Positions 46,971 to 60,174 of a stretch of DNA of 64,000 nt are shown piece after piece; position 1 is the first letter of the stretch; the number at the start of each line of letters is the position of its first letter. The stretch is taken from the NCBI GenBank assembly GCA_030549775.1, contig CM060174.1, forward strand, positions 95,744,132 through 95,808,131. Reading direction: 5' to 3'. This DNA is from Tamarix chinensis. Taxonomy: Eukaryota; Streptophyta; Magnoliopsida; Caryophyllales; Tamaricaceae. Position numbers and translations under genes: made by a program. The notes under the pieces were generated by a model. It was not told the DNA's origin. It made no database searches and saw only the letters and a program-made list of their open reading frames with translations.

Positions 46971-47994
46971 AGTAAAACAATACATAATAAAAGTAAGATA
47001 GAGTTCGGCCAGTCACTCTCGATCCCCAAGCCAAGTTTAGGCTCAAATCTTGACCCCGCCCAATGCCTCATTGGTGTTGTAGGCATCAAAGACACCGTCT
47101 CCTACCTACACAAACTCAGATAGGTCTTCTGCTTGTGGGAATGAGCAGCACCCATAAAACAGGCGATCAGTACGCTACGTACTGAGTAAGGTAACCATGT
47201 GCTAAGGCCAAACATACAAAAACATACAACATAGCATACATGACATGATCATATAGGCAGCTCATAGTAATACAGAGGATGAAGGCCGGTTATGGACCAG
47301 ATAGACTTATTCTTTAGATCTCTGGTAAATATAGTCGATTCACATTTTAGTCTTTATCAATCCATGCGAGTGCGGGAACCCCACTATTATAGCCGATGGA
47401 CCGGTCATGCAGGATTAAATGCTCCTGGCCATTATTATTCGTCGGTAGACTGGTCATGTAGGGCAAAATGCTCTTGGCCACTGTTATTCACCGGTGGACC
47501 GGTCTAGGCCTAACTCACATGGTGTTTCACTGTAATTTCTTCATGTCTTTCCCATGTCTTATCATCATTATGTTTGGTTTGTTGAGCACAGAAAACCCCA
47601 CTATTATAGCCGGTAGAATGGTCATGCAGGGCAAAATGTGCTTGGCCACTATTATTAGCCGGTGAAGCGGTCATGTAGGGTACCCCGGCTCTTGGCCAAT
47701 ATTATTCGCCGGTAGACCGGTCTGGACCTGGGTCAACAATCTTTCTCTTTAAATGAATAGTATCTTATTCGTGTCTTATTCAATAAGTATTTCACCCTTA
47801 ACATGCATGCATCCAACATTCTACCCCTATCTTCTCAAGGGGGCCCATCCCATATCTTAAGACTTATGTGTCCCTTATCACGCCCCGACATCCATTCCCC
47901 CTTACACTTACACATAATGAAAACCAACCCCTAAGGGTGTGGGTTAAGGCCTGACACCTCATGACATTAAACTCCACCTACTATCACCCTCTAG
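46971..47994. repeat. Tandem duplication in element D, copy 2 (1024 bp)
   Basis: Second unit of the duplication. It duplicates the hairpin (47168-47184) and the CCACTATTAT array (47361-47736). The paired 71- and 65-codon open frames seen in each copy lie over the array and are not genes. Confidence 0.92.
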
Positions 47995-49039
47995 GGTTTT
48001 CCCTTGGAAACCCTAATTGGACCTATGTGGCTCAACTTTCTCTCACTTACACTACCATTAATTCATTTATCGCCCCATACCTTATCTCATTTATATTCAA
48101 TCCCAAATCATATCGTTTTATCCCTCGATTCCACATGTGACCGAAAAACCCTAGTTGGCCACTTCAACCCTAGTACCTTTCTTCTCCCACAAGTAACCTC
48201 TCTCTTTTTAATCCAAAATCTCTTCTCTCCCATGAAACCCATGCTTACCCCTTGTAAAATAAACTCCCACTCTTAGCCTAAACTCTAATCTCCCTTAATT
48301 GTTTTTACTTCCACACTTTTTTTCCAGATTAGTGCTTCCTCTTAAAACCCGAATCGGGTCCTTTATACACTCTTACACTAACCTACGTACTATTTTTCGT
48401 CCCAAGTCTCCAATCACTCCACAAATCTCCCCTTAGCTTTTTTACACCCTAAAATAACTTTTCTCACATAATGATCATCCCCATACAAATTTCATCCAAC
48501 CCATGTAATTCTCGAAGTCCTCATGCAAACCCTAGAATTCCCATGCATGGTTTCCATCTATTTTTCATTTTGGTTATCTCTTCCTCTTTATTTTCCTCTC
48601 ATGGATCATGAGGTATTTTTGTCAACCTCATATCCCCCTTAGTAAACTCACTTCCCATTTTCTTTCTTTTTATCCTTTCATTCCTATATCACATTATCAA
48701 TCATCCTAGCATGCATGTCCTAGAGGGTCATATCATATCACATCATAATCACCATATATACGTATCATACTCATGCCATAAGAAAACACATAAACATACC
48801 TCAACTCCAAGTTGCGCTACACATAGGGCAAGTTAATGACAATCATACGATACACGACATAGCATGATACATAACATCCAAGGCATACAAGTCACAAAAC
48901 ACATATGGGCCTTAGCTACATCCTTACCTAAAACGATGCCGGGCTTGGAGCACGCTCCTACGCCTCCTTAGGGTTTTGGCTTGATTCACCTATAAGAGGG
49001 AAAAACTAAGGATTAGTTTCCCTCCTACCAAAAATACTA

Positions 49040-49544
49040 TTATTTCTTATTTTGGTCTAAGATTAGGGTTACTATTATTAAAGGCAACTTTGCAAGTGAA
49101 AACTAGGGTTTTTATCCTCAAGTTAGCCTACTAGATATTACTAGTCAAAATATATTTATGTTAATATTTATATTATTAAACCTAATAACTTTATTTCTTC
49201 TAATAATAGTACTAATACTTTTTATAGCAAAATAGTGATGATGATAATAATAGCAATACTGACGCTCCTAGAAATAGAATCCCTATTATTTTTAAGGCTA
49301 AGGCTAATAATAGTGTTATAGTTAAAATAATAATATAATAATAGTAATACCAACAAAGTACTAATATTGCCAAAGATAATAATGATAATAGTTATATTTG
49401 GAATACTAATAATATAAGGGTTCGAATGTTTTTGTGACAATAATAATAACAAAATAATAACAATAATAATAGTAATAACTAATAATAATACCATAGTTAT
49501 AATTTTAGTAACAAAGGCATTAGGAATAATATTAGCAATATTTA

Positions 49545-49609
<65 letters not shown>

Positions 49610-49714
49610 GGTTGAGTATTCTTCTTCTATAGTAACAAAATGGTAACATGCCAATTTCAGTTTCAATAACATTAATAATAATAAAAATAAAGTAACAACA
49701 ACAACAACAATAAC

Positions 49715-49745
<31 letters not shown>

Positions 49746-50122
49746 TTAAGCATAATAATAATAATAATAATAACAATAATAATAGTAACTGAAATGGTAA
49801 TAATAATATAAGGGTCCAAATATTTATATTAATAATAAAAAGTGATAATGGACAAAGTTAGTATTAACAATATTAGCAAGAAAATAATGATAACGATAAT
49901 GGTAACAACAACAACAACAACAAAAACAATAATAATAATGATGATGATGATGATGATGATGATAATGTTAAGCATAATAATAATAACAATAAAAATAATA
50001 ATAGTAACCGAAATGGTAATAATAATATAAGGGTCCAAATATTTATATTAATAATAAAAAGTGATAATGGACAAAGTTAGTATTAAGAATATTAGCAAGA
50101 AAATAATGATAATGATAACGGT

Positions 50123-50153
<31 letters not shown>

Positions 50154-50350
50154 CAATAACAGGGGTAATCATAATAATACTAAAATTGTAGATCTCCATT
50201 AATAGTATAATTAGTTAGAAATATTTCCAAAGTTAGTTTAAGTAATAATAATAATAATGGCATTAATAATAATAAGAATATTAATATTAATATTAATAAC
50301 AATAATGATGATAATAATAATAATAATAATAATAATAATAGATAATACCA
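49040..50350. repeat. Trinucleotide-rich low-complexity domain of element D
   Basis: Runs of AAT, GAT and CAA are separated by short unique words. A 219-bp block carrying a GAT run and 'taagggtccaaatatttat' is tandemly duplicated (about 49690-49904 and 49905-50123). The hydrophobic and poly-Ile/Leu open frames here are artefacts. Confidence 0.8.
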
Positions 50351-50389
50351 TCAATATTATTAAAATAAATAATACTTGTATAAAATGGG

Positions 50390-51390
50390 TTTAAGGGTTG
50401 GGAAGGTTAGAGCACCACCTAGGGACAGTGGTGGTATTGGCGACGGCGGTGGATGTGGGGATTAGAGGTGGTGGAAGGAGGAGAAAAGAGGGAGAAGGAG
50501 AGGGAGGTAGGGAGAAAGGGAGAAAGGGAGGTGTGGGGAGGTAGAGGAGGCACCCCTGGTTGTTTTGGAGGGTAGAGGTGGCGATGGAATTGGTAGTGGA
50601 CGGCGGTGCGAATGGCGGTAGGGGTTAAGGAGGGGTTGATTAGGAGGACAACTTTACACGGTCAGGGTGGCTCGTGCAGGGAAAATCGAGGGACAAGGAA
50701 GGTTTAGTTAGGTAGAGGGTGGTGCAAGTGGCAGTTCTGGGGGTGGTTTGGACAACAGCAACAGAGTGCTAGTCTGATGGGGCGGTGGCGAGAAGGGGTA
50801 TATTTTTGGGTTTCAAAATCAAAACCCCAATTAAGGATGCATATGGGGTATTTATAGGCCAATTGGGTGGGCAATGACAGGGGGAAGAAGACAAGAGGGG
50901 TGTAAGTACCTGTCATGTCGCCGGTGGTGGCAGGCGAGGTGGTGCTGCCATGGTAGGGCGGTAACATCAAGGAAAGAGGGAAAGGGGTTGGGTGCTCAAG
51001 AGAGAGAAAAAGAGTTGATTGGGGTCAAGTTAGTGAAAGAAAGCGACGGGAGAGGGAGGGGATGACGATCGGACAATGTAGGTGGCTGCCGACAGGTGTA
51101 GGGTTGCAGGGTCGGGGTGCAGGTCACGTGGGAAGAAGAAGAAAAGGGAAAGGGCTGGACCAGGCGGTCCAGGGGAAGGAAAAGAAAAAGAAAAAGGGGT
51201 GGTTCAACTGGGTAGCTGGATGACGCGGGCTTTGGGCCCCGCAGCGCAGGGAGAGGAGGAAGTTAGGTCACGCGGGGCAGGCTGGCCCAGGTCGGGGGGA
51301 GAAGGAAAAAGAAAAGGGAAAGAGAGAAAGAAAAGAAAAAGGGGGAAAGAGGAAGAAAAAGAAAAGAAAAGAAAAGAAAAAAGGGGAAAA
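50390..51390. other. Purine-rich, GC-rich domain of element D
   Basis: GGAGG, GGTGG and GAAAAG-rich plus strand around the promoter. Open frames on both strands (50704-50970, 50874-51065, 51082-51435) are compositional and not shared in frame with B or E. Confidence 0.6.
50845..50867 (-). promoter_or_regulatory. CCAAT and TATA boxes of element D
   Basis: On the minus strand CCCAATTGG runs straight into CCTATAAATACCCC. Upstream lies TGTCATT, and 'GCATCC' lies 5-6 nt downstream. The same words in the same order occur on the plus strand of E (59411-59455). Conservation between two copies whose surroundings have diverged supports a real promoter and fixes the orientation of D as minus. Confidence 0.75.
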
Positions 51391-52069
51391 ATAAGTGGGT
51401 TAGGTATTTTAGTGTTTTTGGGTTATTTAAAATAATAATATTTAGAAAATAATAATTAATTCCTTTTTAGATTAATTTGGGCTATTTTTGAATAATTTTT
51501 TTCAATCCCATTTAACTAGCAATACTCCATAATTTTTCCTAATTAAATTATTTATCATTTTCTTCTTGATTGTCCCTAAATAAATCCCCTATATTTTAAT
51601 AAAATAATTTATTTAATTAATTTTCCTAATAAATCCTTATTTAGCCATAATTTCTAGAATTAGAATTTTGGGGTATTTCAATACCATAGATCAAAGAGTC
51701 CAAAAAGGTATTTGGGTAAAGACAACCACCATATAACATAACTCTACGCCCAAACCCGAAATATAATATCACTCCTCCACACATGGAGCATTATAAGCAG
51801 CACATTCATCAAATAGGTTCTTATCAACCTGCAAAAAGACATTCGAGTCATCTGTTTGTGGGAATGGGTCGCATCCATGAAAAGGATGGTTGATGTACTA
51901 TGTACTGAGTAATGTAGCAATACAGTCGAGATAGGTTACATATAAAATATGAGTTCACAAAAAAGAAAAATCATACATGAATGTTAACATAAAATGATGC
52001 AAGGTAAATACTAACTTCATATCTCATTATTAAATATAACATAATCTATTATTTTATTTATGTAAGTTT

Positions 52070-52440
52070 AAGGAGCCTACTATTCTTAATCCAGCAGAAC
52101 AGACTAAAGCACCTCTTAGGAACAACATACTTGAGTCATTATTATCATTTGATGGAATGGTATGAAGTACCTCTCAGGGAAGAGCACACACGAGCCATAA
52201 TTATTGTTCAGTGGAACGGATAGCCCTCAGTCCTACCGCACGCAATATTTCACTTTAAGTGATTAATGTCTTATCCATTAGTTATGTATCTCAAATAATA
52301 TTATCATTCACATTAAGTTTTTATGGACTAAGTATTCTTAATATGATGGAACAAAATGATGCACCTCTTAAGAAAAAAAGACACACTTGAGCCACTAATA
52401 TCGTTTGATGGAACGAACCCATAAAACACCTTGGTACAAT
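52070..52440. repeat. Diverged CCACTATTAT array in element C
   Basis: Units read 'agtcattattatcatttgatggaatgg', 'agccataattattgttcagtggaacgg' and 'agccactaatatcgtttgatggaacg', with 'cacctcttagg' type spacers. The unit is the same as in element G (19040-19480) and is a diverged form of that in B and D. Confidence 0.7.
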
Positions 52441-55400
52441 TTAAGCGATATTTCACTTTAAATAATTAATATATTATTTATAATTGGTTATAAAATCATG
52501 TAGGACTCACATAAATATGTAAAACACAACTATTTGAAACATGCAAAGCACAACCATATAGTGATCAAGGCAATCCTCAAGGAATAGGTCCATAAAACCC
52601 CTAATAAATCCAAAATTTACATTATAAGCATAACTTCTCCCATATTTAATATATGTCCACAAATTTTAGCATATCCTTGTAAAATATTATTATTATCAAC
52701 ATAACCTAAAATCAAGGTCTAATTCTTTCATCTTACACATGTGATAACAACCTTATCTCCTGAGTTACTATTTGAAACCATAATTTCATAAGTTAAGTAT
52801 AACTTTTTCCAAAAGACTTATATCATTACCAAATTCAACGTGCCTTACTAAGGAAAATATTAATAACATAGAAAAAAATTATTATCTAACTCCAACTTCT
52901 TATGCATGCGATAATAGCACCGCCTCTAGAGTTATTGTTTTCAACTTAAGCCATTTTCTCATTTTATTTACACTTAAACCATTCATAATTACTCCAGACA
53001 TTCCACATTATATTATTAGAATATTTTAACCCATTTAAAATATTAAAATACCAAAATTTTCATATCAAATCTATTTTGACCAAAATGCCATTAAGGATAA
53101 CCAATACCCTTATTTCACAAAAACCTTGTATATTCGAAGCCATTATTTTCAAATCCTCAATTTATTACATCAACATACAACTTAAATGTACTCATTTCAC
53201 ACTTATCACACTTTATCAAACCCACATTACAAAACCATATATCATATCATTTCACTTAGGGCTTACGAGATAAAACTTATCATAATAATATCGTATAAGC
53301 ATATGTTTCCTTATTCTTATTATCTTTCCATCTATAATCTACATTATCATTTCATAATATTAACAACATGATAATATAAATAATCATACATGATATTTAA
53401 CACAAAATCCTAACCACGACCAGTATCTTTACTGAAAATGACATCTATCTCTAAGCACGTATATTTTATCTTGCATCCTGTAAGACCTACATAAAATCAC
53501 ATAAATAACAATGGTAAAACACAAACTCATGGAATAAAAAAAGGAAAATATAATGAAAATGAATGCATGGAAGGAAGAGAAAGAATTGAACCAAACCAAG
53601 GCAAGTCATCAGTTGAAACTTATATCAAAATGGAGGGAGTAATAGTTTTAGGTGTGAAGCTAGAGGGGTGTGAAACGATGAGGAGAACCGGCTCTCAAAG
53701 GGGAGGAATAGAAGAAAGGGATAAAGTTAGTGGGTGATGGTTGGTGGAAGTGGTCGAATGGTTAGGGGTTGCTACGGTGGAAATAGCTGAAGGGTTGGGT
53801 AGTATTAGTGGAAATGGATGGTTCTAGGGGGATGTTTTTGGTGATAATGGCCGAATAAAATGGAGGAGTAACTATGAGAGCTAGTCCAAGGGTGGAAGGT
53901 GCAGTGGAGAGTGGCATTGCTAGTTTGTTGTGATGTTTTTGGCAATGAGGAGAAGGATGAAGGGAAGAAAATAAGAAGGCTTCACTTGCTGCTATTCTTT
54001 GGTAGAAAAACAAAGAGAGGAAATAAGGTAGTTGAGGCATTATATGAGGTAGTATGTGAGTTATATATATATGCACATGTTGCATGAACTAGTAGAGGGG
54101 GAGAAGGGAAGGGAGGCGATTAGGTAAGTTTTTCAACCATACATATCACTACTGAAGGTGGGAGGTTATGATGATGGTAGGAGAGGTAGGTTGTGGAAGC
54201 ATGGTAGAGCGGATTTGGTTGGGGAGAAGTGGTTAGCACAAGAAAAGGGAGAAGAAGAGAATGGGTCGGACAGGAGGGGAAAGAAAAAAGAAAAGAAATA
54301 GAGAAGAGGAAAATGGAAAAAGGAAAAGAAAGGAGAGAAAATAGATGCAGGGTTATAATAAAATAATTTAGATTATGGTGTTATAATAAATTAATTATCA
54401 ACCATTCAAAGTTAAGTTTAGGTGAAAAATATAATAGACTCATAATAAAGATTGGGATTAGGTTAAGATTTAGGATTAAGAAATTAAGGAAAGGTATAAA
54501 TATTAATTTTCTGATATTAGAATTAGGCTAAGATATTAATTACTCAAGATTAATATTAGATAAAATTTGAGTTATTAAAAATTATTTATTTAGGATTAGG
54601 GAATTAGGGTAAGGTAGAAATATTAATTTTCTAAAATTATAATTAGACTAAGATATTAATTACTCAATATTAATACTAGAATAAATTTGGGGTATTACAA
54701 ATTATTTCTTGAACTCAAATGGAGAAGGGGAAAAATAAGAAGAAGAAGGATTAGATCTTAAATGTATAATCTTAGAGATGGTTGAAGATCTTGGTCAATC
54801 AATTACATATTTTGATGAACTAGTTGAACATGTGAAGAACATTAGTGAGATCTATAGAACATAAAACATGACCCAAGAAGATAACAAAAAGGTGGTTTTA
54901 GCTCTTAGGGTTTAATATGGGTTTATATAGGCTTTTAGGGGAGAAATATATAATAAAAAAATTGTACATGTAAGATATCATTTAGATATTAGAAAACTCA
55001 AAAGATAAAATTGTATATGTTAACATTATCTTTCCAACCCAAAAATAATCATTTAATTTTATTATTGAATGAAAAAGTTATTGCCATATTACTAAATGTT
55101 AGTATGTTTATATACTGATTAGATAAATAAGATAAAGAAAGATATGTCATATAATATCATTTAAGATAATAAGTATCTAATAACTAATAATAATTAGGAA
55201 TAAATAAAATGATAAAGTTTTATTATATATAACAAAAATAATGTGTATCTCTTTAAAGTATGTTAACTAACTACAAAAACAATGTAAGATTGAATCATAT
55301 AAATATGCAAATCAATTTTCAAATCAACAAGTTAATCTCACTAATTAACTAATTAACAATCATTATGTTAAATAAAACTAATATAGCACACCCCATGTCA

Positions 55401-55821
55401 CTCATAAGGTAGGCATTTTATTATCTTAATTATGCACTCTCGTTTTTTCCAAAAATTATTTATTTTTCAAATTCTCAGTATGTCCTCTTACTATTCTATT
55501 TAAAATTAGGGTTTAAAAAAAATTATTGAATTGTAGAAAAAATAAAACCACTAAGATAATAATCTCTAAAATATTTTTAGCACATTGTCACATGAAAAAT
55601 AACTATTTTTTAAAATATAACTTTTGGGCAACCAAAACCATTCTAAAATTAATATTTTTCTTTCAACTTCTAAAAATTTCTCCTTAACATTAAAATTAAT
55701 AAAGTAGTATAAATATAATACAATTTTAATTCCAAATATGATGTATTACATTCTCATAAAAAATTTAAACAATAATCACCAAAAAAGTAAATTAAAAGAT
55801 TTGGAATTATGGGGTATTACA

Positions 55822-57769
55822 AATCCCTTTATATAGAAAAAATAAGCCATATATTTTAAAGATAAATTTTGGCCTTTTTTTTAATATAATATATTATGAT
55901 ATAAAATACAATTACATTTTTATTAAAAATATCTTTTAATATTTTTTTTTAATAATTTTATCAATAGATATTAAATGATATTATTAATCAAAGTTTATTT
56001 TTAAAAATATGTGATAAATTTTTTTTTGGAAGGATGAGTAATTATGATTTTGGTAAACTATAACTAGTTGTCTTTCACTGTTGTAATTAATTATTTCAAA
56101 TTACTAGATTACTACCCATGTGTGCCCGAAGATATTTAGAATTTAAATACAATTATAAAGTAGTGGTTGATATCTAAAGTATTTGGTAGCATGAATATCA
56201 AATTACACACATACACTACTATATTAAAAATCATTTCTTTAATGGAGGAGATTTTAGGTGAAAGAATATTAGATAATTTTTTTAACCCTACTAAAGTTGC
56301 TTCTACTTATCGAGTAAAAAACCTATCATATTTTGTGAATAAAACATGCATGATAGTATGTTTTAGAGGTTAGAGAATGACTATGATAGAGCGTATGTGG
56401 CAACCCATATTTTTCATTTAAGTCATATGTTGTGATACTATTATTTTGCAAAATTTTAAAATTACTCATAATTGTTATCACAAATTGCTATAAATTATCT
56501 TAAAAATTAATTAATACTTAAGTATAAACCTAAAATGTCAATATACACCACTTTAGATTAGATTTAGATAATATATTAATTTTGCAAATAGCCTTATAGA
56601 GATTGAATGAGAAATTATCATTGGGGGCATGTATACTATAGGTAGGAAACTTTTACACCCTAATATGCAAATTCGTTTGTTGTAGATGATTATGTATGTA
56701 TCAGATCATTTATTGGTTGACATAAAGTCTATTTCATCTTTGTTTTCTTTGTCATTATGTAGGGACTCTTTTTAGGATTTGTATGAAATACTCATCTATA
56801 TTTATTTCAGTCATTTTAATATCTTGATAGCAAAAATGAGAAGAAATAACCCATCCATGATGAAATAGGAGTGTAATACACAAATTCCTTTTCCCACTAT
56901 TGCAATTCAAAACCCTAATAAATATTTATATGTATTACTATGGAAGAAATTACTTAATTGTGACTTGACTACACTTTAGCCTAAACTTCAACTGCTTGGT
57001 GATTTTATTTTAATTTCTTAAGTACCATTTAACGATTACTTATGATATGAATCTCATTGATTATTCAAAGCCAATGCTAGATTTTGGGTAGGAAAGTGTC
57101 TCAACATGTACATCATTGGCCACTTAAATATAATATGAACATAATTTTGCATGTGATGATAAAAAAAATGTAAATATAACTCCATGTGATTGGAACTGAC
57201 AACCAAGCTTGAGAAGCAAAGTTTATCAAATCATTAATTAGTAGCAAATATCTTGTTCATAATGAGCAATAATTTATAGCCTTGAATTTCCAAGAACAAT
57301 ACAAAATAAATTATGAACTGTCACAAAATGTCCATACAATAAGGGGAAAAAAGTTTTGAAGGATGATTAACTTACTATAAACCTAGAGGACCAAAATTTC
57401 TTATAGAAGTTATAATGTTATCAACATACACAACATTCAAATTTAAGTGTGAGGAAAAAGATAGACATAGAAAATGAATTAGCTGAACTCTAAGAGAAGT
57501 GAATCCTATCCTACACTAAATGAGAACATTACAACTCTAATGCCTAAATAGAAATCACTGCCAAAAAAATATAATTGAGAGAGAGAGAGAGAGGATAATA
57601 TTATAATAAAGTAGATATCATCTAAAACTATAATAAACAAATTGTTTTTTGCTTATTCTTTATAGGAATACTTTAGGATCTTACAGGAACTCTATATTCT
57701 TTTGGAACAAACAATGCAACTATGTCCATTATTATCATCCTACACATCCTAGAATATGGATGGGAATCA
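55822..57769. other. AT-rich intergenic stretch
   Basis: No recognisable gene or transposon end. A short open frame at 56167-56373 (plus) has no family features that I recognise. A GA dinucleotide run lies at 57577-57594. Confidence 0.4.
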
Positions 57770-59422
57770 TATAACATCCCAAAACTGAGACAACTAATGG
57801 TAAGAAATGGAATACCATATCAATTGTGAATAGTAGCCACTTGAAACATATATATAAACGTACCTTAATTGATGTTTCAGCTTTTGCAAGAAAGTAATGA
57901 GAACCATAGGGTTAATGGCTCTTAAAAATTTTTATTCGAAGCATAACATTAAGCTTCAAGAGGTGAAAATCTCAGAACATGCATGTCGTTGCATCTCGAC
58001 AATATTATATCAATTCTTTAATAAGAATACCATAACCCATGCAATAGTTTATCCATTAAAGGAACATGCTAGAACCTTGATACTTGCCTTCTTGTTGAAG
58101 AAGATGATCCCAACATGTGCACAATTTCTTTTAGGTCGAGTGGATTTGAATGAATACTACACTACTACTTCTAGAATCGAGTTTCACCAAACAACTTTGA
58201 ATTAGTAAGATACTATCTATGAAATCAAATACATATTTAACCATCAATAAGATGAGAACACACTCAAAACAAGGACTGTATCAAACAATTTTTCTTGATT
58301 ATAGTATAAAAGAATCAAATCTTGATTTAGAGGATGGAAAAAAACTTTATGCTTTATAAAAATAATAATAGGGACCATGTTGAGTATGATGATTTTCAAA
58401 GGCTATTGGTTCCAAGAAAATTTACACTACAACCAAACATTAGGCAAGAGATGGAGGATATATCTTACATAAAGCAGCAAGCATCACAACATTTCATATT
58501 ATATCAATGAAAAAGAGAAAGTAGGGAACAAAATATAAGTAATGGATTTCACACTTTCTTGCATATGATAAGGAGAAAAGTAATATAGGTAATATATATT
58601 GAAATACCCCGAAACCCTAATTTAGGAAATTATGGCAAATAAGGATTTATTAGAAAAATTAATTAAATAAACTATTTTTATTAAAATAAGAGGGGATTAA
58701 TTAAGGAAAATATAGGAGAAATTAATAAATAATTTAAATAGAAAAGTTTGAGTATTTTTGCTAATTAAAATGGAATTTAGGAAAATCTTTCAACATGCCC
58801 GAATTAACCTAAAGAGAGAAATTATTTATTATTTTAATATTAATATTTTTCATATATCTCAAAATACCTAAAATATATTAATTAACCCCAAACCCACCTT
58901 TTTCCTTTTTATTTTTTTTCTTTTTCCCTCTCTTCTTCCTTTTCTTTCCCTTTTTTTCTTCTCTTCCTTCTTCCTTTCTTTTTCTCCTTTTCCCCCGACC
59001 TGGGCCAACCCACCTGTGGCCTAGTCTCCTCTTCCCTCCAGCGCAACCTAAGCCCATGTTGTCATTTCTTTTATTCTTCTCCCGGTCGGTCCGGCTTTTT
59101 TCCTTTCTTTCTTCTTTTCTACTGGACCGCTGGTCCAACCCCTTCCCCCTTTCTTCTTCATCGCACAACCTGCAACCCTCTAATCAGCGCCGAGATTTTT
59201 GCCACCGATCACGCCGGTTAACCCGTTGTTCTCCCCCTCTCTTCCCCATCTTCTTCCCTGTCATTTCATCATGGCCGGCCATCCTATCTCCTACGTGTGC
59301 CATCCCCTTTTTCCCCGTTGAAAATGGCGTACGAAGGTAGACTTGCGCCAGTTTACCCTCACCGGCTGGTGCCCCATAACCCTTGCCCCCTATTTTCTCG
59401 CTCCCCTTTGTCATTTTCCCTT

Positions 59423-59444
59423 CCAATAGACCTATATATACCCC
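59423..59444 (+). promoter_or_regulatory. CCAAT and TATA boxes of element E
   Basis: CCAATAGA is followed by CCTATATATACCCC, with TGTCATT about 12 nt upstream and GCATC about 6 nt downstream. It is the counterpart of 50845-50867 in D. Confidence 0.75.
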
Positions 59445-59939
59445 TGAAGGCATCTATAATCGGGTTTCAGTTTTGGCAACCCAGAAATTCAACCGCGCGC
59501 CACCTCTCAAACAGATCGCCGTTTCTCTGCCGTTGGCCATCGCCACCGCCCACTCCGGCCACCAAAACCTTCCCTGCACCGCCCTCTACACAACTGAGCC
59601 ACCCTCCTTCCTTTCCTTGCCCTGCATGAGCCACCCTAGCCGTGCAAAATCCCCCTCCCAAACAACCCGCTTCTATTATACGCCGTCCCTTATGCCACCG
59701 TCTGCCACCAATTTTACCACTAATACCATCACCTTTACCCCCTAAAACAACCAGGGGACCTTAATCTACCTCCCTACACCTCCATCTCCCCCTGCTTCCC
59801 TCTCTCTTAGCCTCTACACCCATCTTTCCACCTCCCTTTCTCCTCCACCGCGGCGCCGCTGCCTGCTCCACCACCAAGCCTAGGCGATATTCTAATTTCC
59901 CTAACCCTTAAACCTTTTTTATAGAAGTTTTAGTGATTT

Positions 59940-60111
59940 TTAATATTAATAGTGTTATTCTTAATATTATTATTAATTATTATTATTGCTATTATTATTA
60001 TTACTATTATTATTATTACTACTATTATTATTGTTATTATTATTATTATGTTATAAATCTTATTTCAGAAATATTTATAACTAATGGTATTATTATTTAA
60101 AAGGCCACAAA

Positions 60112-60174
<63 letters not shown>

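Larger units (their letters stand above)
45623..51680 (-). mobile_element. Element D: 6.06-kb solo-LTR-like element with internal duplication
   Basis: The left end is TGTAACACCCCCAAAATTTA and the right end reverse-complemented is TGAAATACCCCAAAATTCT. The 5-bp duplication is ATACC (45618-45622 and 51681-51685). Subtracting the 1024-bp internal tandem copy leaves 5034 bp, almost exactly the length of element B (5027). Landmarks on the plus strand: hairpin and CCACTATTAT array (each present twice), conserved 'accctag' block (47990-48960), trinucleotide domain (49040-50350), GC-rich domain (50390-51390). A CCAAT plus TATA pair on the minus strand at 50845-50867 sets the direction of transcription. 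There is no gag or pol. Confidence 0.88.
45377..54699 (-). mobile_element. Element C: solo-LTR-like element, split by D
   Basis: The left end is TGTAACATCCCAAATGTA and the right end reverse-complemented is TGTAATACCCCAAATTTA. The flanking 5-bp duplication is AATTA (45372-45376 and 54700-54704). Without D and its target duplication it is about 3.26 kb. Its parts are 45377-45622 and 51686-54699. It has the 'gtgggaatgggtcgcatccatgaaa' block (51858), a GTAC-TAT-GTAC hairpin (51895-51905), a diverged CCACTATTAT array (52070-52440), a purine-rich patch (53570-54340) and a minus-strand TATA-like run (54060-54071). There is no coding domain. Orientation is by analogy with D. Confidence 0.82.

Noticed and set aside
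46269..47665. Paired identical 71- and 65-codon frames, at first suggestive of a duplicated small gene
   Set aside because: They lie on the CCACTATTAT array inside a 1023-bp tandem duplication. Identity reflects the recent duplication, not selection.
53622..53634. 'atggagggagtaa', resembling a Stowaway right terminus
   Set aside because: No matching CTCCCTCC left terminus lies within several hundred bases upstream.
59056..59745. Overlapping plus-strand frames near the TATA box of element E
   Set aside because: Their position suggested an element protein, but D has no matching frame downstream of its promoter, so this is probably untranslated leader.
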